Assembly (NCBI GenBank): GCA_029261835.1
Contig: JAJDAO010000026.1
Span: 196,666 to 260,665 of the forward strand
Direction: 5' to 3'
DNA length: 64,000 nucleotides
Source: Deltaproteobacteria bacterium
GTDB taxonomy: Bacteria; Myxococcota_A; UBA9160; UBA4427
A model generated the notes under the pieces. That model was not told the origin of the DNA and made no database searches. It saw only the letters and a list, made by a program, of their open reading frames with translations. A program made the translations under genes and the position numbers. Positions 36,709-44,390 of the stretch are shown here, in pieces. How positions within the stretch are numbered: the stretch's first letter is position 1; each line of letters opens with the position of its first letter.

Positions 36709-38115
36709 TCAGGTATCGGCGCCACCACGGGCCTCGCCGGGATCCAGTCCCAGCTGCCGCAGCTTCTTGTGGAATGTCGCTCGGTGGATGCCCGCCAGTG
36801 CGGCGGCAACGCTGACCTTGCCATCGGCGCGCTCCAGCAAATCGCTGAAGTAGCCGCGCTCAAACGCGCGGCGTGCCTCGCTGTACGGCTGTCCCGCCAT
36901 CTGCTGGCTGTGTTCGAGCGATATCGGCGGCTGCTCTCCACGAACCCGCGCCGGCAGGTCCGTCGGGCAGATCTCCTCGCCGTCCGCCACCAGCACCGCA
37001 TGCTCTATGGCGTGCGCCAGCTCGCGCACGTTTCCCGGCCAGCCGTGATCGAGCAGGCAACGCATGGCGGCCCCTCCCAGGCGAGGTGTCCGGGCAGCGG
37101 CGTCCGACCCTGCCCTCTCGAGAAAGTGCGCCGCCAACAACGGGATGTCCTCACGGCGCTCTCGCAGCGGTGGCAGCTGAAGGCGCACGGTGTCGATGCG
37201 AAAGAGCAGATCCTCTCGAAAGCTGCCCTGACGCATCAAAGTTTCGAGATCTCGGTTCGTGGCGGTCACGACGCGCACGTCAACGTGCAACGATCGCTCG
37301 GAGCCCACGGGAATGATCTCCCCGCTCTCGAGCACGCGAAGCAGCTTCGCCTGCTGGCCAGCGCTCATGTCTCCAACTTCGTCGAGGAAGAGTGTCCCGC
37401 CGTCAGCCTCGCGGAAGTAACCCGTTCTCGCCCGTACGGCACCGCTGAAGGCGCCGCGCTCGTGACCAAAGAGTTCGCTCTCAAGCAGGTGTTCGGGAAG
37501 CGCCGCACAGTTGACCGAGAGGAAGGTATTCTGCGCACGCGGGCTCAGCCCGTGCAGAGCGCGCGCGACCAGGTCCTTGCCCGTGCCGCTCTCGCCCGTG
37601 ATGAGGACCGGCACATCCGAGCAAGCGACCTTGCGGATCAGGTCGAAGAGCGCGCGCATGGCGGCGCTCCGGCCCACCAGGTTCTCCAATCGGTAGTGAT
37701 CCTCGACGGCGGCCCGCAACTTGCGGTTCTCTTCCAACAGGCGGCGGTGCTCCAGGGCCCGGCCCACGACGATCTCGAGCTCATCGAACTCGATCGGCTT
37801 TCGCATATAGTCGAATGCGCCGAGTTTCATCGCCGCTACGGCGCTCTCAACCGTCGCGTGCGCGGTGAGAAGAACGACGGGAAGCTGCGAGTCGAATTTC
37901 TTGAACCGCCTGAGCCCCTGCAGCCCGTCCGTTCCCGGCATGCGCAGGTCGACGAGTACGGCGTCGACGATCTCCTCCTCGAGGATCTCCTCGGCACGTT
38001 CAACCGACTCCGCCGTCACTGGGCGGTAGCCAACTTCCTCGAGGTAGCGGCCGAGGATTTCTCGCGCGGGGGCCTGGTCGTCTACGACGAGAATGCACGC
38101 GCGCTCGCTCATCAT
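36709..38115 (-). CDS. NtrC-family sigma-54-dependent response regulator, GAFSGA variant
   Basis: A 468-aa bacterial enhancer-binding protein. The receiver has phospho-acceptor Asp in VLVDLRMPG and a KP loop. The AAA+ domain shows Walker A GESGTGKD, FGHERGAFSGA (loop 1 normally GAFTGA), Walker B GGTLFLDEVGDM, the arginine-finger region FREDLLFRI and WPGNVREL. The C-terminus has a Fis-like HTH (VSVAAALAGIHRATFHKKLRQLG). It overlaps the kinase stop (ATGA). It most likely activates sigma-54 promoters nearby, with the paired kinase as its phosphodonor. The Thr-to-Ser change in GAFTGA is conservative and probably tolerated. Confidence 0.95.
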   Translation of the reverse strand: MMSERACILVVDDQAPAREILGRYLEEVGYRPVTAESVERAEEILEEEIVDAVLVDLRMPGTDGLQGLRRFKKFDSQLPVVLLTAHATVESAVAAMKLGAFDYMRKPIEFDELEIVVGRALEHRRLLEENRKLRAAVEDHYRLENLVGRSAAMRALFDLIRKVACSDVPVLITGESGTGKDLVARALHGLSPRAQNTFLSVNCAALPEHLLESELFGHERGAFSGAVRARTGYFREADGGTLFLDEVGDMSAGQQAKLLRVLESGEIIPVGSERSLHVDVRVVTATNRDLETLMRQGSFREDLLFRIDTVRLQLPPLRERREDIPLLAAHFLERAGSDAAARTPRLGGAAMRCLLDHGWPGNVRELAHAIEHAVLVADGEEICPTDLPARVRGEQPPISLEHSQQMAGQPYSEARRAFERGYFSDLLERADGKVSVAAALAGIHRATFHKKLRQLGLDPGEARGGADT

Positions 38116-40001
38116 GTCGCCTCCCCACTTCGCTCCGCCGAGTCCTTCTGCTCGCCAGGTAGCGTAGTGGCTCCCCGCTCCAGCGGTAGCAGCACTTCGA
38201 ATACCGTGCCCACGCCCAGGCGGCTCGTGACGTTGATCTCTCCGCCATGCAGCTCGACGATATGCTCAGCGATAGCGAGACCCAGGCCCGTCCCCTCACC
38301 CGTCGGCTTGGTGGTAAAGAATGGGTCGAAGATCGAGCTGCACACGTCGTCCGGGATCCCCTCACCCTCATCCTCGACGGTTACGACGGCGCAGCGCTCA
38401 TTTCGGGATACGGCCAAGCGGAGCGTGCCGCCGTTCGGCATCGCCTGGATGCCGTTCATTACCAGGTTGAACACCGCCTCGCCGAGCAGCTCCGGATCGC
38501 CGCGCATCGGCACCTCCGCCTCCTCGATCTCGAGATCGATCTCGACGGAACGCGCGGCGGCCAAGAGCGACGCGCTTTCCCGAACGCCACGCAGCAGCTC
38601 GGCCAGCGTGAATTCGAGCCTGATCTCATGGCGTGTTCGCGCGAGCTCCTGCGTGCGCTCGAGCAGCGCGCCCGCGTCCCGCACCTCGCGGGCGATCGCC
38701 GCTAGGTCGGCGGTAACGCGCTCCTCGCCACCCCGGAGCTGCCGTTCGAGCAACGCGGCGTAGCCCTTGATGGCGTTGAGGTGGTTTCCGAGTTGATGGG
38801 CCATGCCGGCCGTCAGCGTCGCCATGGAGGCGAGCCGCTCCGAGCGCATCATGTGCTCCGTGAGCTGGCGGCTTGCGCTCACGTCCTCGGCCACCACCAC
38901 CAGTACATCCGACTCATTCGCGATGCTTCGCAGCGGTGCGACGCGGACGCGCAGATCACGGGAATCTGCCCGATCGGCCGAGAGCGCGCGTGTGTGGAGC
39001 AACGACGGGCTCTGCGTCGCACATGCGTGCTCGATGGCACGTCGCAGCCCCCTCGGGTCCTCTACGCACTCCCACAGCGGCGCCTGGATGGTCTCGCCGA
39101 AGAAACGCCGCGCCGGCTCGTTGACCCGCAGCACCTCACCCTGCTCACGCACGACCAGGACCGCATCGCGGGTCGAGTCCAACACCGCCGAGAGCTCCGC
39201 CGCCCTCGCCTCCAGACCAGCCGAGATCACGTTGATCTGGTGGTGGAGCTGATCGGTCAGCTCATCCACCTGCGAGCGCTCGACCGCCAACATGCGAGAC
39301 AGGTCCACGAGCCGCTCCTGAACCACGCCGATCTCACCATCGGCACGCCCCTCCCGTGGCAGGTGGTAGTTGCCCCGGCCAAGGCGCAGAAGATCCTCGG
39401 CGAGCTCGGCCAACGGGCGAGTCAGCCGTCTCGTCGCCCATAGCGTCAGACCGGCGCCGAGCACGATCCACAGCAGTGCTTCGAGCAGCGTACCGGCCAC
39501 GAGCTCTCGCAGCCTGACTGCTGCTTCGTCGGTACGCAGCGCACACAGCAAATAACCCCGTACTGTGTCACCTCGCATGATCGGCGTCGCAATCAATAGT
39601 TCGAGGGACTCCGTACCCAGGCCCCAGAGCGTCCTGGGCACCGCGCGCAGGCGCAGACGCGTGACCATCCGGACTTCCTCTGGCGTCGGACGTATTCCGT
39701 AGTGCTGGATCAGCGCGCCCTCTGCAGACAGCAGCGCCAGTGTGCGCAGCTCGAGTGCGTTTCCAAGGCGTTCGGCGAAGAGATCCAGATCGGGCACATT
39801 CTCATCCGTCCAGATGCTCCCGACCGCGCCGGCCACGCTCACCAGGATCAGTCTCGTCTCGAGCGCGATCTCCTCCTGACTGGCGATCGCCTCGCTCACC
39901 AGCGACTGGAAGGCGTGACCCAGCACCACCATGGTGACGATGATGCCCGTGAGCACGGCCAACTTCACGCGAATGCTGATGTCCCGGAATCCAGAAATCA
40001 T
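38112..40001 (-). CDS. Sensor histidine kinase paired with the NtrC-type regulator
   Basis: A 629-aa membrane kinase. The N-terminus has a membrane helix (LAVLTGIIVTMVVLGHAF), a ~130-aa periplasmic sensor, a second helix (LLEALLWIVLGAGLTLWA) and a HAMP-like linker. A PAS domain follows (LDSTRDAVLVVREQGEVLRV), then H-box GMAHQLGNHLNAIKGY, N-box NLVMNGIQAM and G-boxes EDEGEGIPDD and [17 protein letters not shown]. The ATG at 40001 is one base past the stop of the 12-haem cytochrome gene, so the four genes are one operon. The periplasmic domain could monitor the redox or ligand state linked to the cytochromes; this is inference. Confidence 0.93.
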   Translation of the reverse strand: MISGFRDISIRVKLAVLTGIIVTMVVLGHAFQSLVSEAIASQEEIALETRLILVSVAGAVGSIWTDENVPDLDLFAERLGNALELRTLALLSAEGALIQHYGIRPTPEEVRMVTRLRLRAVPRTLWGLGTESLELLIATPIMRGDTVRGYLLCALRTDEAAVRLRELVAGTLLEALLWIVLGAGLTLWATRRLTRPLAELAEDLLRLGRGNYHLPREGRADGEIGVVQERLVDLSRMLAVERSQVDELTDQLHHQINVISAGLEARAAELSAVLDSTRDAVLVVREQGEVLRVNEPARRFFGETIQAPLWECVEDPRGLRRAIEHACATQSPSLLHTRALSADRADSRDLRVRVAPLRSIANESDVLVVVAEDVSASRQLTEHMMRSERLASMATLTAGMAHQLGNHLNAIKGYAALLERQLRGGEERVTADLAAIAREVRDAGALLERTQELARTRHEIRLEFTLAELLRGVRESASLLAAARSVEIDLEIEEAEVPMRGDPELLGEAVFNLVMNGIQAMPNGGTLRLAVSRNERCAVVTVEDEGEGIPDDVCSSIFDPFFTTKPTGEGTGLGLAIAEHIVELHGGEINVTSRLGVGTVFEVLLPLERGATTLPGEQKDSAERSGEAT

Positions 40002-40002
40002 G

Positions 40003-40908
40003 TCACGGCTCGCTCTCCTCCTCGCACGCCTCCTCCTCGAAGCCGTGGCAATCCACGCACTTTCGCTCCGGGTGGTGGCTGTGGAGGTCCGTGTGACACT
40101 CAAAACAGTGGCGACGCTTCGAGCTCCAGTCGTGCGGTTCGTGGCAATCGCCGCAGACCTGATGGTCCGAATGATCGTGGAGACCACATAGCTCCACCGA
40201 TCTGTGGCAGTCTTCGCATGGCGCGATGCGACCATCGGCATGGGGTTCGTGGCATCCGGAACACACGAAGTGCATCGGCGCCGTCGCTGGCATCCGAATG
40301 GGGAGATCCTGCTTCGCATGGCAGCGCATGCAGTCGCGCGGACGCGGAAGCAGATTCTCTTCGGTCGAGAGGTAGTTGTGGCAAGCCAGGCAGTGGCTCG
40401 GTTCGTGCGCTGCCCCGGCGTCCTTTCCCTCGTGGCAACTGACGCAGATCTCGCGCGCGGGCTGGCCGAAGTGCATCTGACCGCCGTGACAATCCGTACA
40501 GTTCAGCCCCTCGGCCGTCTGATGAGCGCGATGGCCGGCGGAGTTGGCCACCTCGGACCAGCGACGATCATGGCTGGCATGACAGCCTGCACAGGATTGA
40601 ACACTTACCTCGGCATGTCGGATATCGGGCATCTCGCCGAGTAGATACACCCACAGGATCTCGAGCCCCTCCTCGACGGTCGCGTGGTGACAAGCCTGGC
40701 AGTTGATATCGCGATGCTCGCTCTCGAGCCACATCCCGACTTCCGGTGCCATCTCGTGACAGCTCTCGCAGAAGCGGGGATTCTCGTTCGTGTAGCGGCG
40801 CACGCCGAGATAGCTGCCCAGAATCGCGAGGGCACCCAATACGAAGATCAGCTGTGCCGCAAACCCGAGCGTCAGCCTCTGTTCCTGCGACTCCGCTGGC
40901 TCCCGCAT
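40003..40908 (-). CDS. Membrane-anchored 12-haem c-type cytochrome
   Basis: A 301-aa multihaem cytochrome. One N-terminal helix (AQLIFVLGALAILGSYLGV) serves as uncleaved anchor, followed by twelve CXXCH motifs, from CESCH to CVDCH. The first two (NPRFCESCHEM, NCQACHHAT) resemble the NapC/NrfH-type start. Many isolated His residues could be distal haem ligands. It should pass electrons across the periplasm, perhaps from quinol oxidised by the neighbouring cytochrome b fusion. It begins 52 nt after that gene's stop. No terminal reductase gene is adjacent. Count and motifs are read directly; direction of electron flow is not known. Confidence 0.95.
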   Translation of the reverse strand: MREPAESQEQRLTLGFAAQLIFVLGALAILGSYLGVRRYTNENPRFCESCHEMAPEVGMWLESEHRDINCQACHHATVEEGLEILWVYLLGEMPDIRHAEVSVQSCAGCHASHDRRWSEVANSAGHRAHQTAEGLNCTDCHGGQMHFGQPAREICVSCHEGKDAGAAHEPSHCLACHNYLSTEENLLPRPRDCMRCHAKQDLPIRMPATAPMHFVCSGCHEPHADGRIAPCEDCHRSVELCGLHDHSDHQVCGDCHEPHDWSSKRRHCFECHTDLHSHHPERKCVDCHGFEEEACEEESEP

Positions 40909-40960
40909 CTCTGCCGGTCCGCCTCTGCAACGGGCTGCCGAGCCTGCAGCCCGCGCTGGC

Positions 40961-43015
40961 TCAGTTCAATTCCACCTCCGCCAAGCCGACCTCGTCGGCC
41001 TCGTGGCACTCGAGGCAATCCTCCAGCTCTGTGTCGAACTTATCGTGAAACACCGACTCATGGCAATTGACACAGTCGTCGTCAAGCTCCTCGTCCTCGA
41101 AGTGAAGCTTGTGAGGAAAGTGCTCCTCGTCACTCTCGTAGCGCTTCTCGTTGTGACATGCGAAGCATGTCTTCCAGGGTTCGAAACCTTCATCGAAGGC
41201 ACCCACGATCTCCGGGGCCTGCGGCTCTCCAACGAGCAGCTCGATCGGGGCGGCATGCGCCTCCAGCGCGGCGATCTCCGCCCGAACCGAGGCGATGTCC
41301 AGCGTCAGCACGGCACCCGCCGCCAGCACCACCGCGCCGAGGGCGGCAAAGGACCACACGGGATGCTCATGCCACATAGCGGGATGTGCCGGCGCTCTGG
41401 GCGCACTCTCGCCGTAGCGCCGTTCATACTCGAGCCTGTGCTCATCGTACAATGCCTCGGCCTTGATACGCCCCGTCAGCCAGACCCAGCTCATCGGGAA
41501 CACCGAGGGCCGCAGGTGCTGGTTGTAGAAGTGCCAGAGAAATATCGCCAGGGCGGCGAGCAACGCTTCGTCGCTGTGGGCGATGAAGGCGAGCGTGATG
41601 AGGTCACCCGGCAGTACCCATGCGGTCCATTCGGGGAACCAGAGGATGAGTCCGGTACCGACCATGATCGGCACGCCCCAGAAGATCGCCCAGTAATCGA
41701 ATTTTTCGTAGTAGGTGAAGGTCCCGAACTTTGGTCGCGTCTCGCGCGCGCCGAGATAGTAGAGAAGGTTGCCCACCAGATCGCTCGCATCCTTCGGCCC
41801 GGGAATCATCGAAGTCGTGAGCTGCCCGCGTCGCCAGCGCAGCGCGAGGTAGACGAGATGATAGACGGCGACGACGAGCAGCAACGAGCCGGCGCACCGG
41901 TGCACGAACGCCAAGGTCGCCGCGCCCCCGAGTGCCTGCGCGAGCTGGCTCGAAACACCTACGGAGGCCGACTTCAGCGGCCAACCGGTGACGACGAGTG
42001 TCACGAACGAGACGATCATCATCACGTGCTGCAAGCGGATGTGCCCGTCGAAGCGCTCGACCTCGTCGTCGGCCGCCACGGGTGCATCGGATGCTGGATC
42101 CGCCAGCTCGACGCCGCCCTGCAACATCGTGCGACCGGCGAACAGAAGATCCAGTATCACGTGGATGAAGAGCAGGAGAATGGTGCCGACCGTCAGAGTC
42201 GAGAACGCGAGGGCTGTCCCCCAGGCCCAGAAGTTGGCGTCGATGGTGTGCGGCCGATGCGATATGGCTGCCGTGAAAGACTCCGTGGCAGCCTCGTGGC
42301 AGCGCCGACACGTCTCGGCCCGGTTGTCCTCGTGCACGCTGGAGCGCGGGTCGTCGCTCGCATGGATATCGTGCCCCGTGTGACAGTCACTACAGCCGGC
42401 CGCCTCGTCGTTGCCCAATGCGAGCATCTTGCCGTGAATGGTCTCGCGATAGGTGTCAGCGACGTGTGGGCTGGCCGGACCGTTCTCTTCTTCCGCGAAC
42501 TCATGGCAGGCGACACAACGCGTGGCCACCGCACGCTTGCCCTGGGATGCCGGCGTAACAGCATGCAACGAGCCGTGGCAGTCGGCGCACCCTGGGCGAT
42601 CGACACCATCGTCCGTCGTGGGCCCCGCGCCATGGATGGAGTCGCGCCAGGCCGCGACCTCGTCCTCGTGGCAATTGAGGCAGCCGGCGATGACTTCGGG
42701 GCTCCGCTCACCGTAGCCACGAAAGGCCTCCGCAAGCTCGAGGGTGTCTGCGTCCAGCTCCGACGGTACGTGCGGATTGAACGGCCGTCCCAGGTGGCAC
42801 TCGACGCAGTCGAGGCCCTCGTGCCCATCATCCGCCGCCAGCCGCTCTCGGGTGTGCACGACATCTTCGTGGCAGACGTTACAGGAGGCCTCCGGATCGA
42901 TACTGGGCGCCGCGATACGAGAGCCGTCACTCGCCTCCGGCACCTCCGCCGTCGCCTTCTCGGATACCGGGATCAGAAGCAGCAACAGGAACAGAAACAA
43001 AACCAGCCGTTTCAT
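40961..43015 (-). CDS. Ten-haem cytochrome c / cytochrome b-type fusion protein
   Basis: A 684-aa fusion. A signal-like N-terminus (MKRLVLFLFLLLLLIPVSEK) precedes seven CXXCH motifs (CNVCH to CRRCH, about residues 45-250). Then comes a membrane domain of about five or six helices related to cytochrome b561/thiosulfate-reductase cytochrome b (RLQHVMMIVSFVTLVVTGWPL, FVHRCAGSLLLVVAVYHLVYLAL with paired His). One more helix leads into a C-terminal tail with three more CXXCH (CFACH, CVNCH, CLECH). It resembles the Cbc-type quinone-linked cytochromes of Geobacter in concept. It heads the operon with the 12-haem cytochrome and the two-component system. Orientation of the tail is inferred to be periplasmic. 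Confidence 0.93.
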   Translation of the reverse strand: MKRLVLFLFLLLLLIPVSEKATAEVPEASDGSRIAAPSIDPEASCNVCHEDVVHTRERLAADDGHEGLDCVECHLGRPFNPHVPSELDADTLELAEAFRGYGERSPEVIAGCLNCHEDEVAAWRDSIHGAGPTTDDGVDRPGCADCHGSLHAVTPASQGKRAVATRCVACHEFAEEENGPASPHVADTYRETIHGKMLALGNDEAAGCSDCHTGHDIHASDDPRSSVHEDNRAETCRRCHEAATESFTAAISHRPHTIDANFWAWGTALAFSTLTVGTILLLFIHVILDLLFAGRTMLQGGVELADPASDAPVAADDEVERFDGHIRLQHVMMIVSFVTLVVTGWPLKSASVGVSSQLAQALGGAATLAFVHRCAGSLLLVVAVYHLVYLALRWRRGQLTTSMIPGPKDASDLVGNLLYYLGARETRPKFGTFTYYEKFDYWAIFWGVPIMVGTGLILWFPEWTAWVLPGDLITLAFIAHSDEALLAALAIFLWHFYNQHLRPSVFPMSWVWLTGRIKAEALYDEHRLEYERRYGESAPRAPAHPAMWHEHPVWSFAALGAVVLAAGAVLTLDIASVRAEIAALEAHAAPIELLVGEPQAPEIVGAFDEGFEPWKTCFACHNEKRYESDEEHFPHKLHFEDEELDDDCVNCHESVFHDKFDTELEDCLECHEADEVGLAEVELN

Positions 43016-43100
43016 GGAAGTCTCCGATTGTTCACCATTCGCTTGGGACGGAGTTCACGCCCGTCGATCCGACACTTGAATCAGGGCCCCGCCCCAAAGG

Positions 43101-43122
43101 GAGCTGTAGCCACTCACAGCTC
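43101..43122. repeat. Inverted repeat GAGCTGT-N8-ACAGCTC
   Basis: A perfect 7-bp dyad about 90 bp upstream of the ten-haem fusion gene and downstream of the possible sigma-54 promoter, so it may be an operator or a leader hairpin. Confidence 0.5.
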
Positions 43123-43164
43123 GCAGTAGAGATATCCGAGAGTTGACGGGGACGACGCAGTTCT

Positions 43165-43180
43165 TGCTCGCTTCATGCCA
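43165..43180 (-). promoter_or_regulatory. Possible sigma-54 promoter of the cytochrome operon
   Basis: Minus-strand TGGCAT-GAAGC-GAGCA: GG and GC are spaced as in -24/-12 promoters, but the -12 box matches the consensus at only three of five bases. It lies 150 bp upstream of the fusion gene. Confidence 0.4.
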
Positions 43181-43291
43181 CCTCTCGCGATCGCTCGGGC
43201 CCCAACCCAGGGGACTCGAGACGCGGTGTGGGCGCGTTTCGTGTGGATGGCGTCGCCCGCTAGGCCACGCCGTTCTCTCCTCGCTTCAAAC

Positions 43292-43313
43292 TGACTGGCG
43301 TAATTGACTGGCG
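43292..43313. repeat. Direct repeat TGACTGGCG, two copies 13 bp apart
   Basis: TGACTGGCG-TAAT-TGACTGGCG, about 115-130 bp upstream of the possible sigma-54 promoter. It could be a paired binding site; nothing identifies the protein. Confidence 0.5.
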
Positions 43314-43378
43314 CAGGCGAGCACTCGAACAGGAATCCGAGTCTCGTTGCAGATGCTCTTTTGCTGCTGTGTTGGAAA

Positions 43379-43403
43379 CGGCAGGCCGTCTTTGCGCCTG
43401 CCG
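43379..43403. terminator. Strong inverted repeat, possible terminator
   Basis: CGGCAGGC, 9-nt loop, GCCTGCCG: eight perfect pairs. On the minus strand it is followed by TTTCC, a minimal U-tract. It could end the transcript of the 115-aa membrane-protein gene 300 bp upstream. Confidence 0.45.
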
Positions 43404-43706
43404 CGGAACGCGCTCACACTCGATTCGGTCACAATAGCAGGAGCCACCCGGCCTGATCACCCCGAAGGAACTCGCAGATGACATCGACCCGCTCGCACGA
43501 GCGCTGCGACTGATACTCTCAGGTGAACGCCTTATTGCGAATCCGGCTTTCCCCCTGTCTTCACAGAAGCGACTTGCCAACGAAAGCTCGGATTCCGGGT
43601 CCCGTCAAGCGAGCGCGATCAGCCATCGACCGTGCCCGGCGGTGTCCATCCATCCGCCGGGCAAGGGCTTCGCGGCTCGGTGTGAGAACCGCGCCGCCGG
43701 CATTGT

Positions 43707-44054
43707 TTAGGAGCTGACCTCGACCTTGCTCGGCTCCGCCTGACCCGGGGCAGCTCGCCGAAGCGCCTGCGCGGTACCGTGGATGCCCGTCGCCAGGATG
43801 GCCCCGCCCAGCACGAAGATGCCGCCGATGGAAAGCACGCCCGACAGCACGCCCAGTACCACGGTCGCCTGGGCCAACACGCTCTCGTGAATCGGAGCGC
43901 CGAAGATTGCCGCCCCGAGGATGACGCCCGCGTAGCCGCCGTACAGCAGCGACGGCAGTAGGCCCACTACCAAGAAAATGAAGAGTCCCATCACGCCACC
44001 GAGGAAGGTCACGCCATTCGCCCTTGTCCACTGTCGAGTTGCTTTGCTTTCCAT
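43707..44054 (-). CDS. Small membrane protein with sigma-54 promoter
   Basis: Not recognised. 115 aa with an N-terminal helix (FLGGVMGLFIFLVVGLLPSLLYGGYAGVILGAAIFG) and a second hydrophobic part (ATVVLGVLSGVLSIGGIFVLGGAILATGIHG), giving perhaps three membrane spans, and a short charged tail. The ATG at 44054 is preferred over 44081 and 44060 because AAGGGG lies ~8 nt upstream. The near-consensus sigma-54 promoter at 44110-44125 lies 56 bp upstream. It faces the cytochrome operon in the same orientation and is probably controlled with it. Confidence 0.7.
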   Translation of the reverse strand: MESKATRQWTRANGVTFLGGVMGLFIFLVVGLLPSLLYGGYAGVILGAAIFGAPIHESVLAQATVVLGVLSGVLSIGGIFVLGGAILATGIHGTAQALRRAAPGQAEPSKVEVSS

Positions 44055-44390
44055 GACCATCCCCTTTTCATCTGCGAGCATGTTTCGAATTCTCTCGAGA
44101 GCTAGCTATTGCATCTCTCGTGCCAACCCAGAAGCCCACGTTTTGCAGGTGTTTTTGGCCCCAGGCTTGTCGCTGGATCGCGACCGCTTCAATCAGATCT
44201 GGACTGCCAGACCCAACGAAGTGAGAGAATTCAATGGCTTACACACCTGTCGCCGAATCGCGACCCAGGCGGAGCCCAGGCGCGACACACGCGATCCATC
44301 GGAGTCAACAGAACGCGTGCGAGCCTCTACCCGGCTGATTCAGGAAGCGCGAACCCGCCCGATGACGCCGGGCCAGGGCTGCGGGGCTCG
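44055..44390. other. Intergenic region between the retropepsin-like gene and the small membrane-protein gene
   Basis: 336 bp with no supported gene. It holds the sigma-54 promoter at 44110-44125 and a small dyad TCTGG-N4-CCAGA (44198-44211) about 75 bp upstream of its -24 box. Confidence 0.5.
44110..44125 (-). promoter_or_regulatory. Near-consensus sigma-54 promoter
   Basis: Minus-strand TGGCAC-GAGAG-ATGCA: perfect -24 box and -12 box with one mismatch (ATGCA for TTGCA), GG/GC spacing correct. Transcription would start near 44099, about 45 nt before the 115-aa gene's ATG. Confidence 0.75.

Larger units (their letters stand above)
43016..43706. other. Regulatory intergenic region upstream of the cytochrome operon
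   Basis: 691 bp with no supported gene. It carries a dyad GAGCTGT-N8-ACAGCTC (43101-43122), a possible sigma-54 promoter (43165-43180), a direct repeat TGACTGGCG (43292-43300 and 43305-43313) and a strong inverted repeat (43379-43403). This density of symmetric elements suggests elaborate control of the cytochrome operon. Confidence 0.6.

Noticed and set aside
36373-38763. 796-aa open frame on the plus strand
   Set aside because: It is antisense to the NtrC-type regulator and kinase genes and shows no domain pattern of its own.
41003-43129. 708-aa open frame on the plus strand
   Set aside because: It is antisense to the ten-haem fusion gene, whose CXXCH motifs and membrane helices are unmistakable; long antisense frames are usual at this GC content.
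43561-43706. LLNNAGGAVLTPSREAL in a minus-strand frame, reminiscent of a short-chain dehydrogenase NNAG motif
   Set aside because: Only about 15 residues look similar, with no cofactor-binding Gly motif upstream or YxxxK downstream; chance cannot be excluded.
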